Positions 1 through 9,758 of a stretch of DNA of 35,513 nucleotides are shown in pieces (position 1 is the first letter of the stretch; each line of letters starts with the position of its first letter). Source of the stretch: Listeria fleischmannii subsp. fleischmannii LU2006-1. Its GTDB lineage: Bacteria > Bacillota > Bacilli > Lactobacillales > Listeriaceae. A program made the translations under genes and the position numbers. The stretch lies in contig NZ_ALWW01000031.1 in NCBI RefSeq assembly GCF_000344175.1, forward strand, positions 1 to 35,513, written 5' to 3'. Below the pieces are notes generated by a model, which saw only the letters and a list, made by a program, of their open reading frames with translations, searched no databases and was not told the origin of the DNA.

Positions 1-334
1 TCGTTGGCACTTGGTAATCGATTATTCCATTTTCCTTATGAGTCGATTTAATGAATACACTGGAATGGCGATTAAGGACCGAATGATTTTAACAATGAAA
101 AATATGGGGGGAGTCATCTTCTCTGCCGTCCTTATTTTAGGAGGAACTTTTGCAGCTATGATGCCTGCCGGAGTGTTGTCACTTCTTGAAATTGCAACGG
201 TGGTTTTAATCGGGCTCGTCCTCTATGCCTTCGTTGTGTTACCACTATTTGTTCCGGTGATGGTCAAACTATTTGGTCGAGGCAATTGGTGGCCATTTAT
301 TCCGTCCAAAGCAGAACGTGATGACAAAGAGTAA
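1..334 (+). CDS. MmpL/RND-family membrane transporter, C-terminal fragment
   Basis: Only the C-terminal end is in the window. The readable frame has DYSIFLMSRFNEY, which fits the conserved (G)xDYSxF motif before the last membrane helices of MmpL/RND exporters. Two to three hydrophobic segments follow (about residues 33-55 and 60-88) and then a charged tail, KAERDDKE. Known for the family: proton-driven export of lipids or drugs across the cytoplasmic membrane; the substrate here is unknown. Oddity: near position 15 the bases GGTAATC read as if one A had been inserted, because removing it would give the expected A-L-G-I-D-Y-S. That makes the frame upstream of position 16 wrong. In Listeria an MmpL-type gene sits directly before ung, which agrees. 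Family assignment is good; the 5' end is missing. Confidence 0.8.
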   Translation, partial: RWHLVIDYSIFLMSRFNEYTGMAIKDRMILTMKNMGGVIFSAVLILGGTFAAMMPAGVLSLLEIATVVLIGLVLYAFVVLPLFVPVMVKLFGRGNWWPFIPSKAERDDKE

Positions 335-336
335 TC

Positions 337-376
337 AAAAACCAAGCGAAATATTCCTTTTTTCGCTTGGTTTTTT
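337..376 (+). terminator. Rho-independent terminator after the MmpL gene
   Basis: A 14-bp perfect stem (338-351 with 361-374, AAAACCAAGCGAAA arm) with a 9-nt loop ends in a T-run. It lies directly after the stop codon and separates this gene from ung. Confidence 0.9.
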
Positions 377-384
377 AGTTCTCC

Positions 385-414
385 TTCGCAACGAGCGTCT
401 ATTTTCGCTATAAT
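385..414 (+). promoter_or_regulatory. Probable sigma-A promoter of ung
   Basis: A perfect -10 box TATAAT (409-414) is preceded at 18 bp by TTCGCA (385-390, 4 of 6 matches to TTGACA). It lies between the upstream terminator and the ung ribosome binding site, so ung probably has its own transcript. Confidence 0.6.
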
Positions 415-447
415 GAAGATAGAAAAACAGAGACGGAGGCAGAAAAA

Positions 448-1122
448 ATGATACAACTAGGAAATGACTGGGATGCACTTTTAGCTAATGAATTTCAACA
501 GGACTATTATCTTAAGCTTCGTGAGTTTTTAAAATCCGAGTACGGGACAAGACCAATTTATCCCGATATGTATGAAATCTTTAATGCCTTAAAATTCACC
601 TCATATGCGGATACAAAAGTTGTGATTTTAGGCCAAGATCCTTATCACGGAAAAAATCAGGCGCACGGCTTGTCTTTTTCTGTTCAAAAGGGCATCGAAA
701 CGCCGCCATCACTTCAAAATATCTATCTAGAGTTGCAACGAGATTTAGGCTGCGAAATTCCAAATAACGGCTATTTAAAACCATGGACAGAGCAAGGCGT
801 ACTTCTTTTAAATACCGTGTTAACCGTCCAAGCAGGTAGAGCCAATTCGCATCATGGCAAAGGCTGGGAAAAGTTAACCGATAAAATCATTCAACTTTTA
901 AATGAAAAAAACGAACCGGTTGTATTTATTTTATGGGGCAAAAATGCCAAAGCTAAACAAGCTATGCTAACAAATAAAAACCATCTTGTGCTAACAAGTT
1001 CCCACCCAAGTCCATATTCAGCGAACTACGGCTTTTTCGGGTCTAAACCGTTTTCCAAGACCAACTCATATTTAAGCCAAAATGGTATTACGCCAATTCA
1101 GTGGCAAATACCTAATATATAA
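448..1122 (+). CDS. ung: Uracil-DNA glycosylase (family 1)
   Basis: Removes uracil from DNA by cleaving the N-glycosidic bond, the first step of base excision repair. Family-1 motifs are all present: the water-activating loop GQDPYHG (about residues 62-68), LLLNTVLTV (about 124-132), and the DNA-intercalating HPSPYSA motif (about 187-193) with its catalytic histidine. At 224 residues it is the usual family length. It starts with ATG after GGAGGCAGAAAA. It stands alone between two terminators. The frame is intact, unlike many neighbours. Confidence 0.97.
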   Translation: MIQLGNDWDALLANEFQQDYYLKLREFLKSEYGTRPIYPDMYEIFNALKFTSYADTKVVILGQDPYHGKNQAHGLSFSVQKGIETPPSLQNIYLELQRDLGCEIPNNGYLKPWTEQGVLLLNTVLTVQAGRANSHHGKGWEKLTDKIIQLLNEKNEPVVFILWGKNAKAKQAMLTNKNHLVLTSSHPSPYSANYGFFGSKPFSKTNSYLSQNGITPIQWQIPNI

Positions 1123-1154
1123 AAAACCCAAGCTTAGCTTGGGTTTCGTTTTTG
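1121..1154 (+). terminator. Terminator after ung
   Basis: AAACCCAAGC (1124-1133) pairs perfectly with GCTTGGGTTT (1137-1146) across a 3-nt loop and is followed by CGTTTTT. It lies between convergent ung and rnhC. The 90 bases from here to the rnhC stop show nothing else I can name. Confidence 0.85.
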
Positions 1155-1237
1155 ATGTTCGTTATATAGGCTCAGCTAGGCCATTTCGTTTAGTAATCAC
1201 TCTTAAAATCGCCATTTCACTGGACGTGACGTTGGAT

Positions 1238-2172
1238 TTATAAACGTGCGAGTCGATTGGCTTTTTCTGTATTGGCAAAATGTTTTTTTGTATATTTTTC
1301 TAAAGTAGCGGTTCCGTATTTCTTAATAATTTGAGCCGCAACTTGATCCACTTTTGGGCCAGCGCCTTTTGTGAGTGGCATCTTGAGTTCGGTTTCCATT
1401 TCAGAAAAGGCTTCGACAAATTTATATCGCGCGATAATGGAGGCTGCAGCAACGGATAAATGTAATCCTTCCGCTTTTGTAGCAAAAAATACCTTATCAC
1501 GAACTACATCGCTTTCTTTGGCTAAATAACGATAGTAGGTATTTTTTCGGCGAATTGATCAATTAAAATGGCATCAGGTTCTTCCGGCCACATGCGCCGT
1601 AATACATTTTGGAGTGCGCGGTTATGGAGCATCGCCTTCATTTGTCCTTGGTTTATCCCGGCGCCAATGAGTTCATTATATTTTGTATTAGGGCATAGGA
1701 GCACACTGTGCGGAATGATAGGCATAATTTTTTCGGCAATTTGACAAATTTCGGGGTCCTTCATGGCTTTCGAATCTTTGACACCAAGAGACGTGAGAAG
1801 TGGCATTTGCTCTTTAGCCACATAAGCAGCGCAAACGGTTATCGGACCGAAAAAATCTCCTGTCCCAACTTCATCTGATCCTAAAACGTTTTTGGTTTGA
1901 AAGCCGTCCGGGAGTGTATGTTTAGCCATGCTAGGCGTACTTTTTTGAAGTGAATTACCCCATTTACTTGCCTCTAGTTCAGAGCCTGCTCCTTGAAACA
2001 TGACTTTTCCTGATTTATAAGCTGTAATTGTTATACTTCCTTTTTTGGCAGAAAATAAAGCGCCTGGTGGAAGCTTTGGTTGAATATATGGCGTATAAGC
2101 CTGTTTCATCTCTGTCAACTGCCCGTTTGATGCCTGAATGACGGTATTTGCGATAAGTCCTCTTCCTCTCAC
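1238..2172 (-). CDS. rnhC: Ribonuclease HIII, interrupted by an apparent frameshift
   Basis: Cleaves the RNA strand of RNA:DNA hybrids. The first 215 codons hold an N-terminal TBP-like hybrid-binding region and the catalytic [13 protein letters not shown] motif, followed by VKDSKAM. The frame is lost at the T6 run 1542-1547 on the plus strand (A6 in the gene). One more base there restores [16 protein letters not shown], and the protein then runs to [13 protein letters not shown] and stops at 1238. The joined product is about 311 residues, normal for RNase HIII. The far C-terminal part therefore lies at 1238-1541 in another frame. The start is uncertain: GTG at 2172 is in frame, but the family usually begins at M-A-N-T-V, and here that position reads ATC. 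I regard the frameshift as a likely sequencing error. Confidence 0.9.
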
Positions 2173-2337
2173 TTTTTATCAATCGTATTGTATCATAATT
2201 TAAAGCTTCCAAAAACCTTTTAAGTCTTGAGGCTGATTCTTTATAAAATGAGTGCTACGCCTTTTCATTCAAGGGGTTTCATGATAATATGAGTTTACGA
2301 GAGCTCTTTATAAATGTGAGGTAAGGAGGGGAACAGA

Positions 2338-2608
2338 GTGGCAGAAAATGAAAAAAACCAGAATCACCACAACCATTTATGGACGTGACTACACAATCAT
2401 TGGCTCTGAACCGGCCGAGCATTTGCGTCATGTTGCGCATCTAGTAGATACTAAAATGCATGAAATTAGCGCTCAAAATCGTGCGTTAGACAGCGGACGA
2501 TTAGCTGTTTTGACGGCTGTAAACGCAACGCATGATTATTTGCTGTTAGAAGAAAAATATAATGCGCTAAAAGATGAATTAGCGAGATATAAAGGACGAG
2601 ACGTATGA
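2338..2608 (+). CDS. zapA: Cell division protein ZapA, with a suspected extra A near the start
   Basis: Small FtsZ-associated protein that promotes Z-ring bundling at midcell. The body TTTIYGRDYTIIGSEPAE, followed by a helical coiled-coil region (VDTKMHEISAQNR, then LEEKYNALKDEL), is typical. The only start in the open frame is ATG 2348, which is 20 bases past the Shine-Dalgarno GGAGGGG. GTG 2338 is ideally spaced (8 nt) but out of frame. Deleting one A from the A7 run 2351-2357 joins them to give an N-terminus V-A-E-N-E-K-T-R-I-T-T-T, which fits the Listeria protein. The stop overlaps the cvpA start by ATGA. Confidence 0.9.
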
Positions 2609-3147
2609 TTTTAAATATTATTATTATTATTTTACTGATAGGCGGTTTTTTTACAGGTTATCGTAACGGTTTTATTAGGCAGCTAGTAGTTACATTAGGT
2701 TATTTTTTATCTTTCTTTGTGGCCTATCATTATTTTGCGGATTTAGCACCACATTTAAGTTTTATTCCATATCCGAATGTAGATAAAACAGATTCCGTTT
2801 ATAAGTTGCTTGAATTGCTTCATACAGAAGAAGCATATTATAATTCTATCGCTTTTATTTTAATCTTTTTAGCTGCAATCATTATTGTGCATATGATTAG
2901 TTCCTTAATTGGAAACCGTACGAAAATTCCAGTAATTAGTCAGGTGAATGGTTTAATTGGTGGGATTCTAGGCGTTGTGGCTACTTATTTATTTATCTTC
3001 GTTATTCTGTATTTAACAGCAATTTTCCCAGCAGAGTGGGCTGAAAATTTATTAAAAGGTTCGAGCGTAGCGGCTTGGATTCTTGAAAACACCCCAATTC
3101 TTTCTGAACGATTTTACGACTGGATGACGGGTGTTCTGCCTAAATAA
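2605..3147 (+). CDS. CvpA-family integral membrane protein
   Basis: 180 residues with four predicted transmembrane helices (about 1-19, 25-45, 78-100, 115-140), as expected for the CvpA (colicin V production protein) family. The exact biochemical role is not known for Gram-positives. The start codon overlaps the zapA stop (ATGA), so the two are translationally coupled. This pair before polX and mutS2 is conserved in Listeria and Bacillus. A palindrome-bounded element lies immediately downstream. Confidence 0.88.
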   Translation: MILNIIIIILLIGGFFTGYRNGFIRQLVVTLGYFLSFFVAYHYFADLAPHLSFIPYPNVDKTDSVYKLLELLHTEEAYYNSIAFILIFLAAIIIVHMISSLIGNRTKIPVISQVNGLIGGILGVVATYLFIFVILYLTAIFPAEWAENLLKGSSVAAWILENTPILSERFYDWMTGVLPK

Positions 3148-3151
3148 TACA

Positions 3152-3376
3152 CTTAGACCAGCTTCATGAGCTGGTCTAAGCTTGTAGAAAAACTCAAAGT
3201 TTAAGCAAAACAAAACGATTCTCACCACAATCAGACTGCTCTCAAATGGTGAGATTCTAGGCAGGGCCTCCGTACCGGAGCGGAGCGTACTCGAGTACGT
3301 GAGCACTGGAACGGAGGGTTTAACGACGAAGATTGCCGTTTGAGAGTAGGCTGAGACCAGCTTCATGAGCTGGTCT
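3152..3376. repeat. Palindrome-bounded intergenic element (MITE- or REP-like)
   Basis: An identical 23-bp palindrome occurs at 3155-3177 and 3354-3376 (arms AGACCAGCTT and complement around a central CATG-type core). Between them are nested inverted repeats: TCTCACC (3220-3226) with GGTGAGA (3248-3254); CCTCCGT (3267-3273) with ACGGAGG (3311-3317); and the perfect 14-bp palindrome CGTACTCGAGTACG (3286-3299). No credible gene is present. The reverse-strand reading frame through it lacks a ribosome binding site and looks spurious. It may be a non-autonomous mobile element, a structured RNA, or a complex terminator/attenuator between cvpA and polX. I do not recognise it with certainty. Confidence 0.6.
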
Positions 3377-3397
3377 TATTAACGAGGTGAGATGACT

Positions 3398-5107
3398 ATG
3401 AAAAGTAAAAAAGATGTGATTCGTTTATTAGAAGAAATAGCTCTTTATATGGAATTAAAAGGTGAAAATACATTTAAAATCTCGGCGTTTAGAAAGGCTG
3501 CCCAGAGCATTGAATTAGACGACCGAAGTTTAAATGAGATGGAAGATATCACAAAGCTCCCGGGTATTGGCAAAACGACCGGAGGAATTATTACGCAGTT
3601 TTTAGAGACGGGTGAAAGTAAAGAACTCGAGTCGCTTAAAAAAGAAGTGCCGGCTGGCTTAGTCCCACTTTTAGATGTCCAAGGGTTGGGCGGTAAAAAA
3701 ATTGCGCGCCTATACCACGAACTGGGTGTAACAGATAAAAACTCCCTTTTAAGCGCTGCAGAAGAAGGCAAAATTTCTGCTCTTTCTGGCTTTGGACAAA
3801 AGTCAGTTGATAAAATGGTAGAGGGCGTCAAAGCTTTAGGAGATCGTCCTGAACGCTATCCAATTCAAGCTGTTTTACCTATCGCTTCCAAGGTGGCCGA
3901 TTTTTTAGACGGGATTCTAGAAATTGATGAATATCAGGAAGCGGGCAGTTTAAGGCGTTTACGGGAAACCATTAAAGATTTAGATTTTGTGATTGCCTCA
4001 AAAGATATCAAAACGGTCCGTGAGAAATTACTTGCTTTTCCCCTAATAGATGAAGTGACAGGCGCTGGCGATACTAAAATTTCAGCAGAGCTAGATGCGG
4101 GGGTTAAAATCTCAGTTGATTTTCGTATGGTGGAACCCCAATTTTTCGCAACGACACTTCACCATTTTACAGGCTCAAAAGACCATAATATTAAAATGCG
4201 TCAAATTGCGAAAGAACGCTCCGAAAAAATTAGCGAATATGGCGTTTTAGATAGCGCAGACAAAAACCATGTGTTTAAATCTGAGACGGCGTTTTATAAG
4301 CATTTTGATTTACCCTTTATTCCACCAGAAGTGAGACGTGACGGAACGGAGATTGCGCGCATTAAAAAAGAATCCTCTTTTGTCCAACTATCGGATATTA
4401 GAGGAGACCTTCATATGCACACGACTTGGTCGGACGGGGCTTATTCTATTTCAGAAATGATTGAAGCTTGTATTCAAAAAGGCTATTCGTACATGGTGAT
4501 TACAGATCATGGTCAATTTTTGCGTGTGGCAAACGGACTAAATGAAGAGCGTTTAGACAAGCAACAAGAGGAAATCAGAAAAGTGGCCGCAAACTATCCT
4601 GAAATTGATGTTTATCACGGCGTTGAAATGGATATTTTAACAGATGCAACGTTAGATTTTTCAGATGAGGTACTTCAAAAGCTCGATTTTGTTATTGCCT
4701 CGATTCATTCCGGTTTTTCGGGCTCTGAAAAAGAAATAATGAAGCGGCTTGAAACGGCCGTTCATAATCCTTACGTTCGGTTAATTGCCCATCCAACTGG
4801 CCGAGTAATTGGAAGACGAAATCCCTATCTTGTGAATATGGATGAACTAGTGAAAATGGCACAGGATACAAATACCGCGCTAGAACTGAATGCGAATCCA
4901 GAACGACTGGATTTAAATGCTGAACATTTACAGCTTGCGAAAGAAAATCATGTAAAAATTGCGATTAATACGGATGCCCATGATACGCGTCATTTAGATT
5001 TTATGAAACTTGGTGTACGTGCGGCAACGAAAGGTTGGCTCTCTAAAGATGATATTTTAAATACCATGTCAAGAGAAGCTTTCAAGCAGTTTTTACAGAA
5101 GAAATAA
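3398..5107 (+). CDS. polX: Bacterial DNA polymerase X (PolX) with PHP domain
   Basis: A 569-residue repair polymerase. The N-terminal half is the family-X polymerase: a helix-hairpin-helix region with LPGIGKTTGG and QGLGGKKIARL, then a nucleotidyltransferase-like part with GSLRRLRETIKDLDFVI containing the palm acidic residues. The C-terminal half is a PHP phosphoesterase domain with DLHMHTTWSDG, ITDHGQ, GVEMDI, IASIHSGF, IAHPTGR and NTDAH, the metal ligands of the 3'-5' exonuclease/AP-endonuclease activity. Length matches B. subtilis PolX. ATG 3398 is favoured over 3392 because GAGGTGA is then correctly spaced. It is followed after 13 bases by mutS2, so the two are probably co-transcribed. 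Confidence 0.96.
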   Translation: MKSKKDVIRLLEEIALYMELKGENTFKISAFRKAAQSIELDDRSLNEMEDITKLPGIGKTTGGIITQFLETGESKELESLKKEVPAGLVPLLDVQGLGGKKIARLYHELGVTDKNSLLSAAEEGKISALSGFGQKSVDKMVEGVKALGDRPERYPIQAVLPIASKVADFLDGILEIDEYQEAGSLRRLRETIKDLDFVIASKDIKTVREKLLAFPLIDEVTGAGDTKISAELDAGVKISVDFRMVEPQFFATTLHHFTGSKDHNIKMRQIAKERSEKISEYGVLDSADKNHVFKSETAFYKHFDLPFIPPEVRRDGTEIARIKKESSFVQLSDIRGDLHMHTTWSDGAYSISEMIEACIQKGYSYMVITDHGQFLRVANGLNEERLDKQQEEIRKVAANYPEIDVYHGVEMDILTDATLDFSDEVLQKLDFVIASIHSGFSGSEKEIMKRLETAVHNPYVRLIAHPTGRVIGRRNPYLVNMDELVKMAQDTNTALELNANPERLDLNAEHLQLAKENHVKIAINTDAHDTRHLDFMKLGVRAATKGWLSKDDILNTMSREAFKQFLQKK

Positions 5108-5120
5108 AGGATGAAAAAAT

Positions 5121-7476
5121 ATGGATAAAAAAGTCGAACATGTTTTAGAGTTTGATAAAATTAAAAAATTACTAGAGCCATTTGCGGTCTCTTCTCTTGG
5201 TGAGGAGGCGATTCGCAGTTTAGAGCCGGCTACTTCGTTTGATAGCATTCAAAAAATGCAAAGTGAAACGGAAGAAGGCGCCAAAATCATTCGTTTAAAA
5301 GGAAGTGCGCCGATTACTGGCCTCAGTGATGTAGCACCTCATTTAAAGCGTTTAGAAATAGGTGGGGATCTAAACGGGCTTGAAATCTACCAAATAGGAA
5401 GCAATTTGCGCGTAAGTCGTGTAATGAAAAATTTTATGGATGACTTAGAAGAAATTGGCGTCGAACTGCCGCTGTTATTTGAGCTTACGAAAGAGATTTT
5501 AGTCCTAAAAGATTTAGAAGAAGAAATTAATTTAACAGTTGATGAAGCAGGCTATATGCTTGATACAGCAAGTGAGACGCTTCGCTCAGTAAGACAAACC
5601 TTAGCGCGTACAGAAGGACGCGTGCGTGAAAAATTGGAGAGTTTGTTACGGGACCGAAATGCGGCTACTATGCTAAGCGATGCCATTATTACGATTCGAA
5701 ACGACCGCTATGTTATTCCTGTTAAGCAAGAATATCGAAGCCATTATGGCGGTGTTATTCACGATCAGTCGGCTTCTGGCCAAACCTTATTTGTGGAACC
5801 GCAAAGTGTCGTTGATTTAAATAATGAACGACGTGCTCTTCAGGCGAAGGAAAATCAAGAGATTGAACGAATTTTGGCCGAGATGTCAGCCAAATTAGCG
5901 GAATTTATCCAAGAAATTCATCACAACACGTACATTTTAGGTCGATTTGACTTTATTTTGGCTAAAGCGAGATTTGGGAAGTCACAAAAAGCGATTACGC
6001 CGCACTTAAATAACGAAGGCGTTACCAAATTGTACGCAGCGAGACACCCCCTTTTAGACCCGGAAAATGTTGTAGCTAATGATATTTTGCTCGGTGATGG
6101 ATACTCTACGATTGTGATTACAGGACCAAATACAGGTGGGAAGACGATTACGCTTAAAACTTTGGGGCTTCTGACAATGATGACACAAGCAGGGCTTCAA
6201 ATTCCAGCGCAAGAAGAGTCGCTTGTTGCGATTTATGAGGATATTTTTGCGGATATTGGTGATGAACAGTCAATTGAGCAAAGTTTAAGTACATTCTCCT
6301 CGCACATGACGAATATTGTTTCCATACTTGAGAAATTGAACCAGCATTCTCTTGTTTTGTTTGATGAGCTCGGAGCAGGAACAGATCCACAAGAAGGTGC
6401 TGCGCTCGCGATTTCCATTTTAGATGAGGTAGCTAAACGCGGTGCTAGTGTTGTCGCGACTACCCACTATCCAGAATTAAAAGCATATGGCTATAATCGT
6501 GTGTTTGCCACTAACGCTTCTGTAGAGTTTAATGTGGAAACACTTAGTCCAACCTATAAACTTTTAATTGGTATCCCGGGACGAAGCAATGCGTTTGAAA
6601 TCTCGAGACGCTTAGGTTTAAACGAGGGTGTCATTGACGAAGCAAGGGCGCTAGTCGATACAGAAAGTGCAGATTTAAACGAAATGATTTCTAGTTTAGA
6701 AGAAAAACGGAATTTAGCAGAAGCCGAATATAAAGAGGCAAGCGAGCTTGCTAAAGATGCGGATAAACTCCTTCGAGATTTGCAAAAAGAAATTAGAACC
6801 TATTATGAACAAAAAGATAAGTTGTTAGAACGCGCTAATGAAAAGGCGAGTGAAGTCGTTACAGCGGCAGAAGAAGAGGCCGATACGATTATTCGTGAAT
6901 TACGTGAACTACAGCTTCGCGGGGCTTCAGGCGTTAAAGAACATGAACTTATTGACGCAAAATCACGTTTAGCAGGCGCAAAACCAAAAACCATTCAAAA
7001 AAAGGTTGTGCACCCAGTTAAAAAAAGTGGCACATAAATTTCAGGAAGGCGACGGGGTTAGGGTGCTCTCTTTAGGCCAAAAAGGGGTGCTTTTAGATAA
7101 AGTAAGCGGCACAGAATGGAATGTTCAAATTGGGATTATTAAAATGAAAATAAAAGAGACCGATTTAGAATATATTCAGCCTGAAAAGCCAAAAAAACAG
7201 CGGGTGATTACGAACGTCCGAAATACAGAACCTGTTCGCGCTGAGCTAGATCTTCGAGGCATGCGCTATGAGGACGCCCTTTTTGAAGTCGATAAATATA
7301 TTGATGAAGCTCTTTTAGCAGGGTATCCGCGTGTAGCGATTATCCACGGAAAAGGAACAGGCGCCCTCAGAACAGGTGTGACCGAGTTTCTAAAAAATCA
7401 CCGAATGGTTAAAAATATCCGTTTTGGTGATGCGGCTGAAGGCGGAAATGGGATTACGATTGCGGAACTGAAGTAG
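5121..7476 (+). CDS. mutS2: Endonuclease MutS2, interrupted by an apparent frameshift
   Basis: MutS homologue without mismatch-recognition domains, known for anti-recombination and ribosome-collision rescue. It has a coiled-coil/clamp region, the ATPase with Walker A GPNTGGKT (about residue 335) and Walker [14 protein letters not shown], a long C-terminal coiled coil (about 515-600), then a KOW-like stretch ([14 protein letters not shown]) and a Smr nuclease domain ([23 protein letters not shown]). The frame breaks at the A7 run 7020-7026. Removing one A joins the two parts into about 785 residues, the normal length. Read literally, the sequence gives a 638-residue protein without its Smr domain. 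A sequencing error is much more likely than a real split. Confidence 0.95.
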
Positions 7477-7552
7477 TGAGCAAAAAAATAGCCCGCAAAG
7501 TAAGGCGAATGATATACTGAGTATACAAATTGTGTTAGGAGTTGAAACAAGC

Positions 7553-7870
7553 ATGGCTAATATACAAGAAATTACCGATGCAAATTTTGAACAAGAAACA
7601 AGCGAAGGCTTAGTGCTTACAGATTTCTGGGCAACATGGTGTGGACCTTGTCGCATGGTTGCTCCAGTTTTAGAAGAAATTGCAAATGAACGTGGGGATA
7701 GCTTAAAAATCGTCAAAATGGACGTGGATGAAAATCAAGAGACACCAAGCAAATTTGGTGTGATGAGTATCCCAACACTTTTAATTAAAAAAGATGGTGA
7801 AGTCGTTGATACTATCATCGGTTACCGTCCAAAAGAAGAACTAGACGAAGTCATTAATAAATATGTATAA
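7553..7870 (+). CDS. trxA: Thioredoxin
   Basis: Cytoplasmic dithiol reductase. The redox motif WCGPC is at about residues 28-32, followed by the cis-proline segment SIPTLL. The fold is complete at 105 residues. The start is ATG 7553 (MANIQEI) after TAGGAGTTGAAACAAGC. Upstream in-frame ATG candidates have no ribosome binding site. An AT-rich palindrome TATACTGAGTATA (7513-7525) lies in the short spacer after mutS2 and could include its promoter, but I see no good -35 box. A strong terminator follows. Confidence 0.97.
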   Translation: MANIQEITDANFEQETSEGLVLTDFWATWCGPCRMVAPVLEEIANERGDSLKIVKMDVDENQETPSKFGVMSIPTLLIKKDGEVVDTIIGYRPKEELDEVINKYV

Positions 7871-7892
7871 AGCTACCCATTTATGGTAAAAT

Positions 7893-7925
7893 GAAGACAT
7901 CGCATTTTTTGCGATGTCTTTTTAT
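7893..7925 (+). terminator. Terminator after trxA
   Basis: AAGACATCGCA (7894-7904) pairs with TGCGATGTCTT (7910-7920) over a T-rich loop, then TTTTAT. It separates trxA from uvrC. Confidence 0.9.
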
Positions 7926-7939
7926 AAGGAGTTGATCAA

Positions 7940-9748
7940 ATGGTATCCACACATATTCAAAATAAATTAGCACTTCTACCTGATCAGCCAGGTTGCTACT
8001 TAATGAAAGATAAACAAGGAACCATTATTTATGTCGGGAAAGCCAAGATTCTTAAAAACCGTGTGCGTTCTTACTTTACTGGTGCACATGATATTAAAAC
8101 GCAGCGTTTAGTCCAAGAAATAGAGGACTTTGAATATATTGTAACAAGTTCGGACGTCGAGGCACTCCTGCTCGAGATTAATTTAATTAAAAAACACGAT
8201 CCGCGATTTAATATTCGACTAAAAGATGACAAAACCTATCCTTTTATAAAAATTACAAATGAGCGGCATCCGCGTCTTATTATCACAAGACAAGTGAAAA
8301 AAGACAAAGGGAAGTATTTTGGACCCTATCCAAATGTGTACGCCGCAAATGAAGTCAAAAAAATATTAGACAGGCTCTATCCGTTACGAAAATGTACGAC
8401 ACTACCTAACAAGGTTTGCTTATATTATCATTTAGGTCAGTGCCTGGCGCCTTGTGTGTTTGAAGTGAATCAAGATACCTATAAAAAAATGTCAGATGAA
8501 ATAGTCAGCTTTTTAAACGGTGGCTATAAAGATGTAAAAAAAGAGCTTGCCAGAAAAATGGAAGAAGCAGCAGGCGATATGCAATTTGAAACAGCGGCCG
8601 AATTTCGTGATCAAATTACAGCCATCGAAACTACTATGGAAAAACAAAAAATGACGATGACTGATTTTGTAGACCGAGATGTGTTTGGCTATGCTATTGA
8701 TAAGGGCTGGATGTGCGTTCAAGTATTTTTTATCCGTCAAGGAAAGCTCATCGAACGAGATGTCTCCCAATTCCCATTTTATACAGAAGCAGAAGAAGAC
8801 TTTTTAACTTTTATCGGCCAGTTTTACCAAAAAACGAACCACATCTTGCCGAAAGAAATTTACTTACCTGACGATATTGACCACGAGGCGGTGCAAGCTC
8901 TTTTACCCGAAACTAAAATTATCGTACCTAAACGTGGGAATAAAAAAGACCTTGTCAAGCTTGCCTATAAAAATGCCAAAATCGCCTTGAACGAAAAATT
9001 TATGCTCCTCGAACGGAATGAAGAGCGAACAGTCGGTGCGGTGGAAAAACTTGGAGAACAAATGGGAATTCCGACCCCTTCACGCATTGAAGCTTTCGAT
9101 AATTCTAATATCTACGGAACAGATCCCGTTTCAGCTATGGTGACATTTTTAGACGGAAAGCCAAGTAAAAATGACTACCGCAAATATAAAATTAAAACGG
9201 TAGATGGTCCGGATGATTATGCTACCATGCGAGAAGTCGTTAGAAGACGCTACTGGCGCGTTTTAAAAGAAGGTTTGCCATTACCTGATTTAATATTAAT
9301 TGATGGCGGAAAAGGCCAAATTGATAGCGCGAAAGATGTTCTGGTTAATGAACTTGGACTGGACATTCCTGTCGCCGGATTAGCCAAAGATGATAAGCAT
9401 AAAACCAGCCAGTTACTGTTCGGTGATCCTCTTTTGGTTGTGCCTCTTGGAAGGAATAGCCAAGAATTTTACTTGCTTCAGCGTATTCAAGATGAAGTCC
9501 ACCGCTTTGCCATCACATTCCACCGTGAGCTTCGTAGCAAATCAGGATTCCAATCCATCCTAGATGGTATTCCGGGCGTGGGACCGGGACGTAAAAAGAA
9601 AATTTTAAGCCATTTTGGTTCTATGAAAAAAATTAAAGTAGCATCTGTTGAAGAACTTGCAGAAAGTGGCATTCCAAAACAAGTTGCAGAAGCAGTCTTT
9701 CAAAAAGTGAGCGAAGTGAATGCAAAATTAGCAGAAAAAGAAGAATAG
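7940..9748 (+). CDS. uvrC: UvrABC system protein C (excinuclease subunit)
   Basis: Makes both incisions in nucleotide excision repair. Domain order is complete: the N-terminal GIY-YIG nuclease ([24 protein letters not shown]), a Cys-containing region ([18 protein letters not shown]), a UVR motif that binds UvrB (about residues 205-225, [12 protein letters not shown]), the RNase H-like second nuclease ([20 protein letters not shown]), and a tandem helix-hairpin-helix tail ([14 protein letters not shown]). It is 602 residues, the usual size. ATG follows AAGGAGTTGATCAA. It is ten bases ahead of lysC, so both may share a transcript. Confidence 0.97.
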   Translation: MVSTHIQNKLALLPDQPGCYLMKDKQGTIIYVGKAKILKNRVRSYFTGAHDIKTQRLVQEIEDFEYIVTSSDVEALLLEINLIKKHDPRFNIRLKDDKTYPFIKITNERHPRLIITRQVKKDKGKYFGPYPNVYAANEVKKILDRLYPLRKCTTLPNKVCLYYHLGQCLAPCVFEVNQDTYKKMSDEIVSFLNGGYKDVKKELARKMEEAAGDMQFETAAEFRDQITAIETTMEKQKMTMTDFVDRDVFGYAIDKGWMCVQVFFIRQGKLIERDVSQFPFYTEAEEDFLTFIGQFYQKTNHILPKEIYLPDDIDHEAVQALLPETKIIVPKRGNKKDLVKLAYKNAKIALNEKFMLLERNEERTVGAVEKLGEQMGIPTPSRIEAFDNSNIYGTDPVSAMVTFLDGKPSKNDYRKYKIKTVDGPDDYATMREVVRRRYWRVLKEGLPLPDLILIDGGKGQIDSAKDVLVNELGLDIPVAGLAKDDKHKTSQLLFGDPLLVVPLGRNSQEFYLLQRIQDEVHRFAITFHRELRSKSGFQSILDGIPGVGPGRKKKILSHFGSMKKIKVASVEELAESGIPKQVAEAVFQKVSEVNAKLAEKEE

Positions 9749-9758
9749 AGGGGAAAAA

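Noticed and set aside
3052-3366. Reverse-strand 104-residue reading frame through the cvpA-polX spacer
   Set aside because: No ribosome binding site, low-complexity composition, and it reads through the palindromic element; it also overlaps the cvpA end.
7006-7476. Separate small Smr-domain protein downstream of mutS2
   Set aside because: It has no ribosome binding site, and its N-terminal residues join mutS2 perfectly after a one-base correction in A7.
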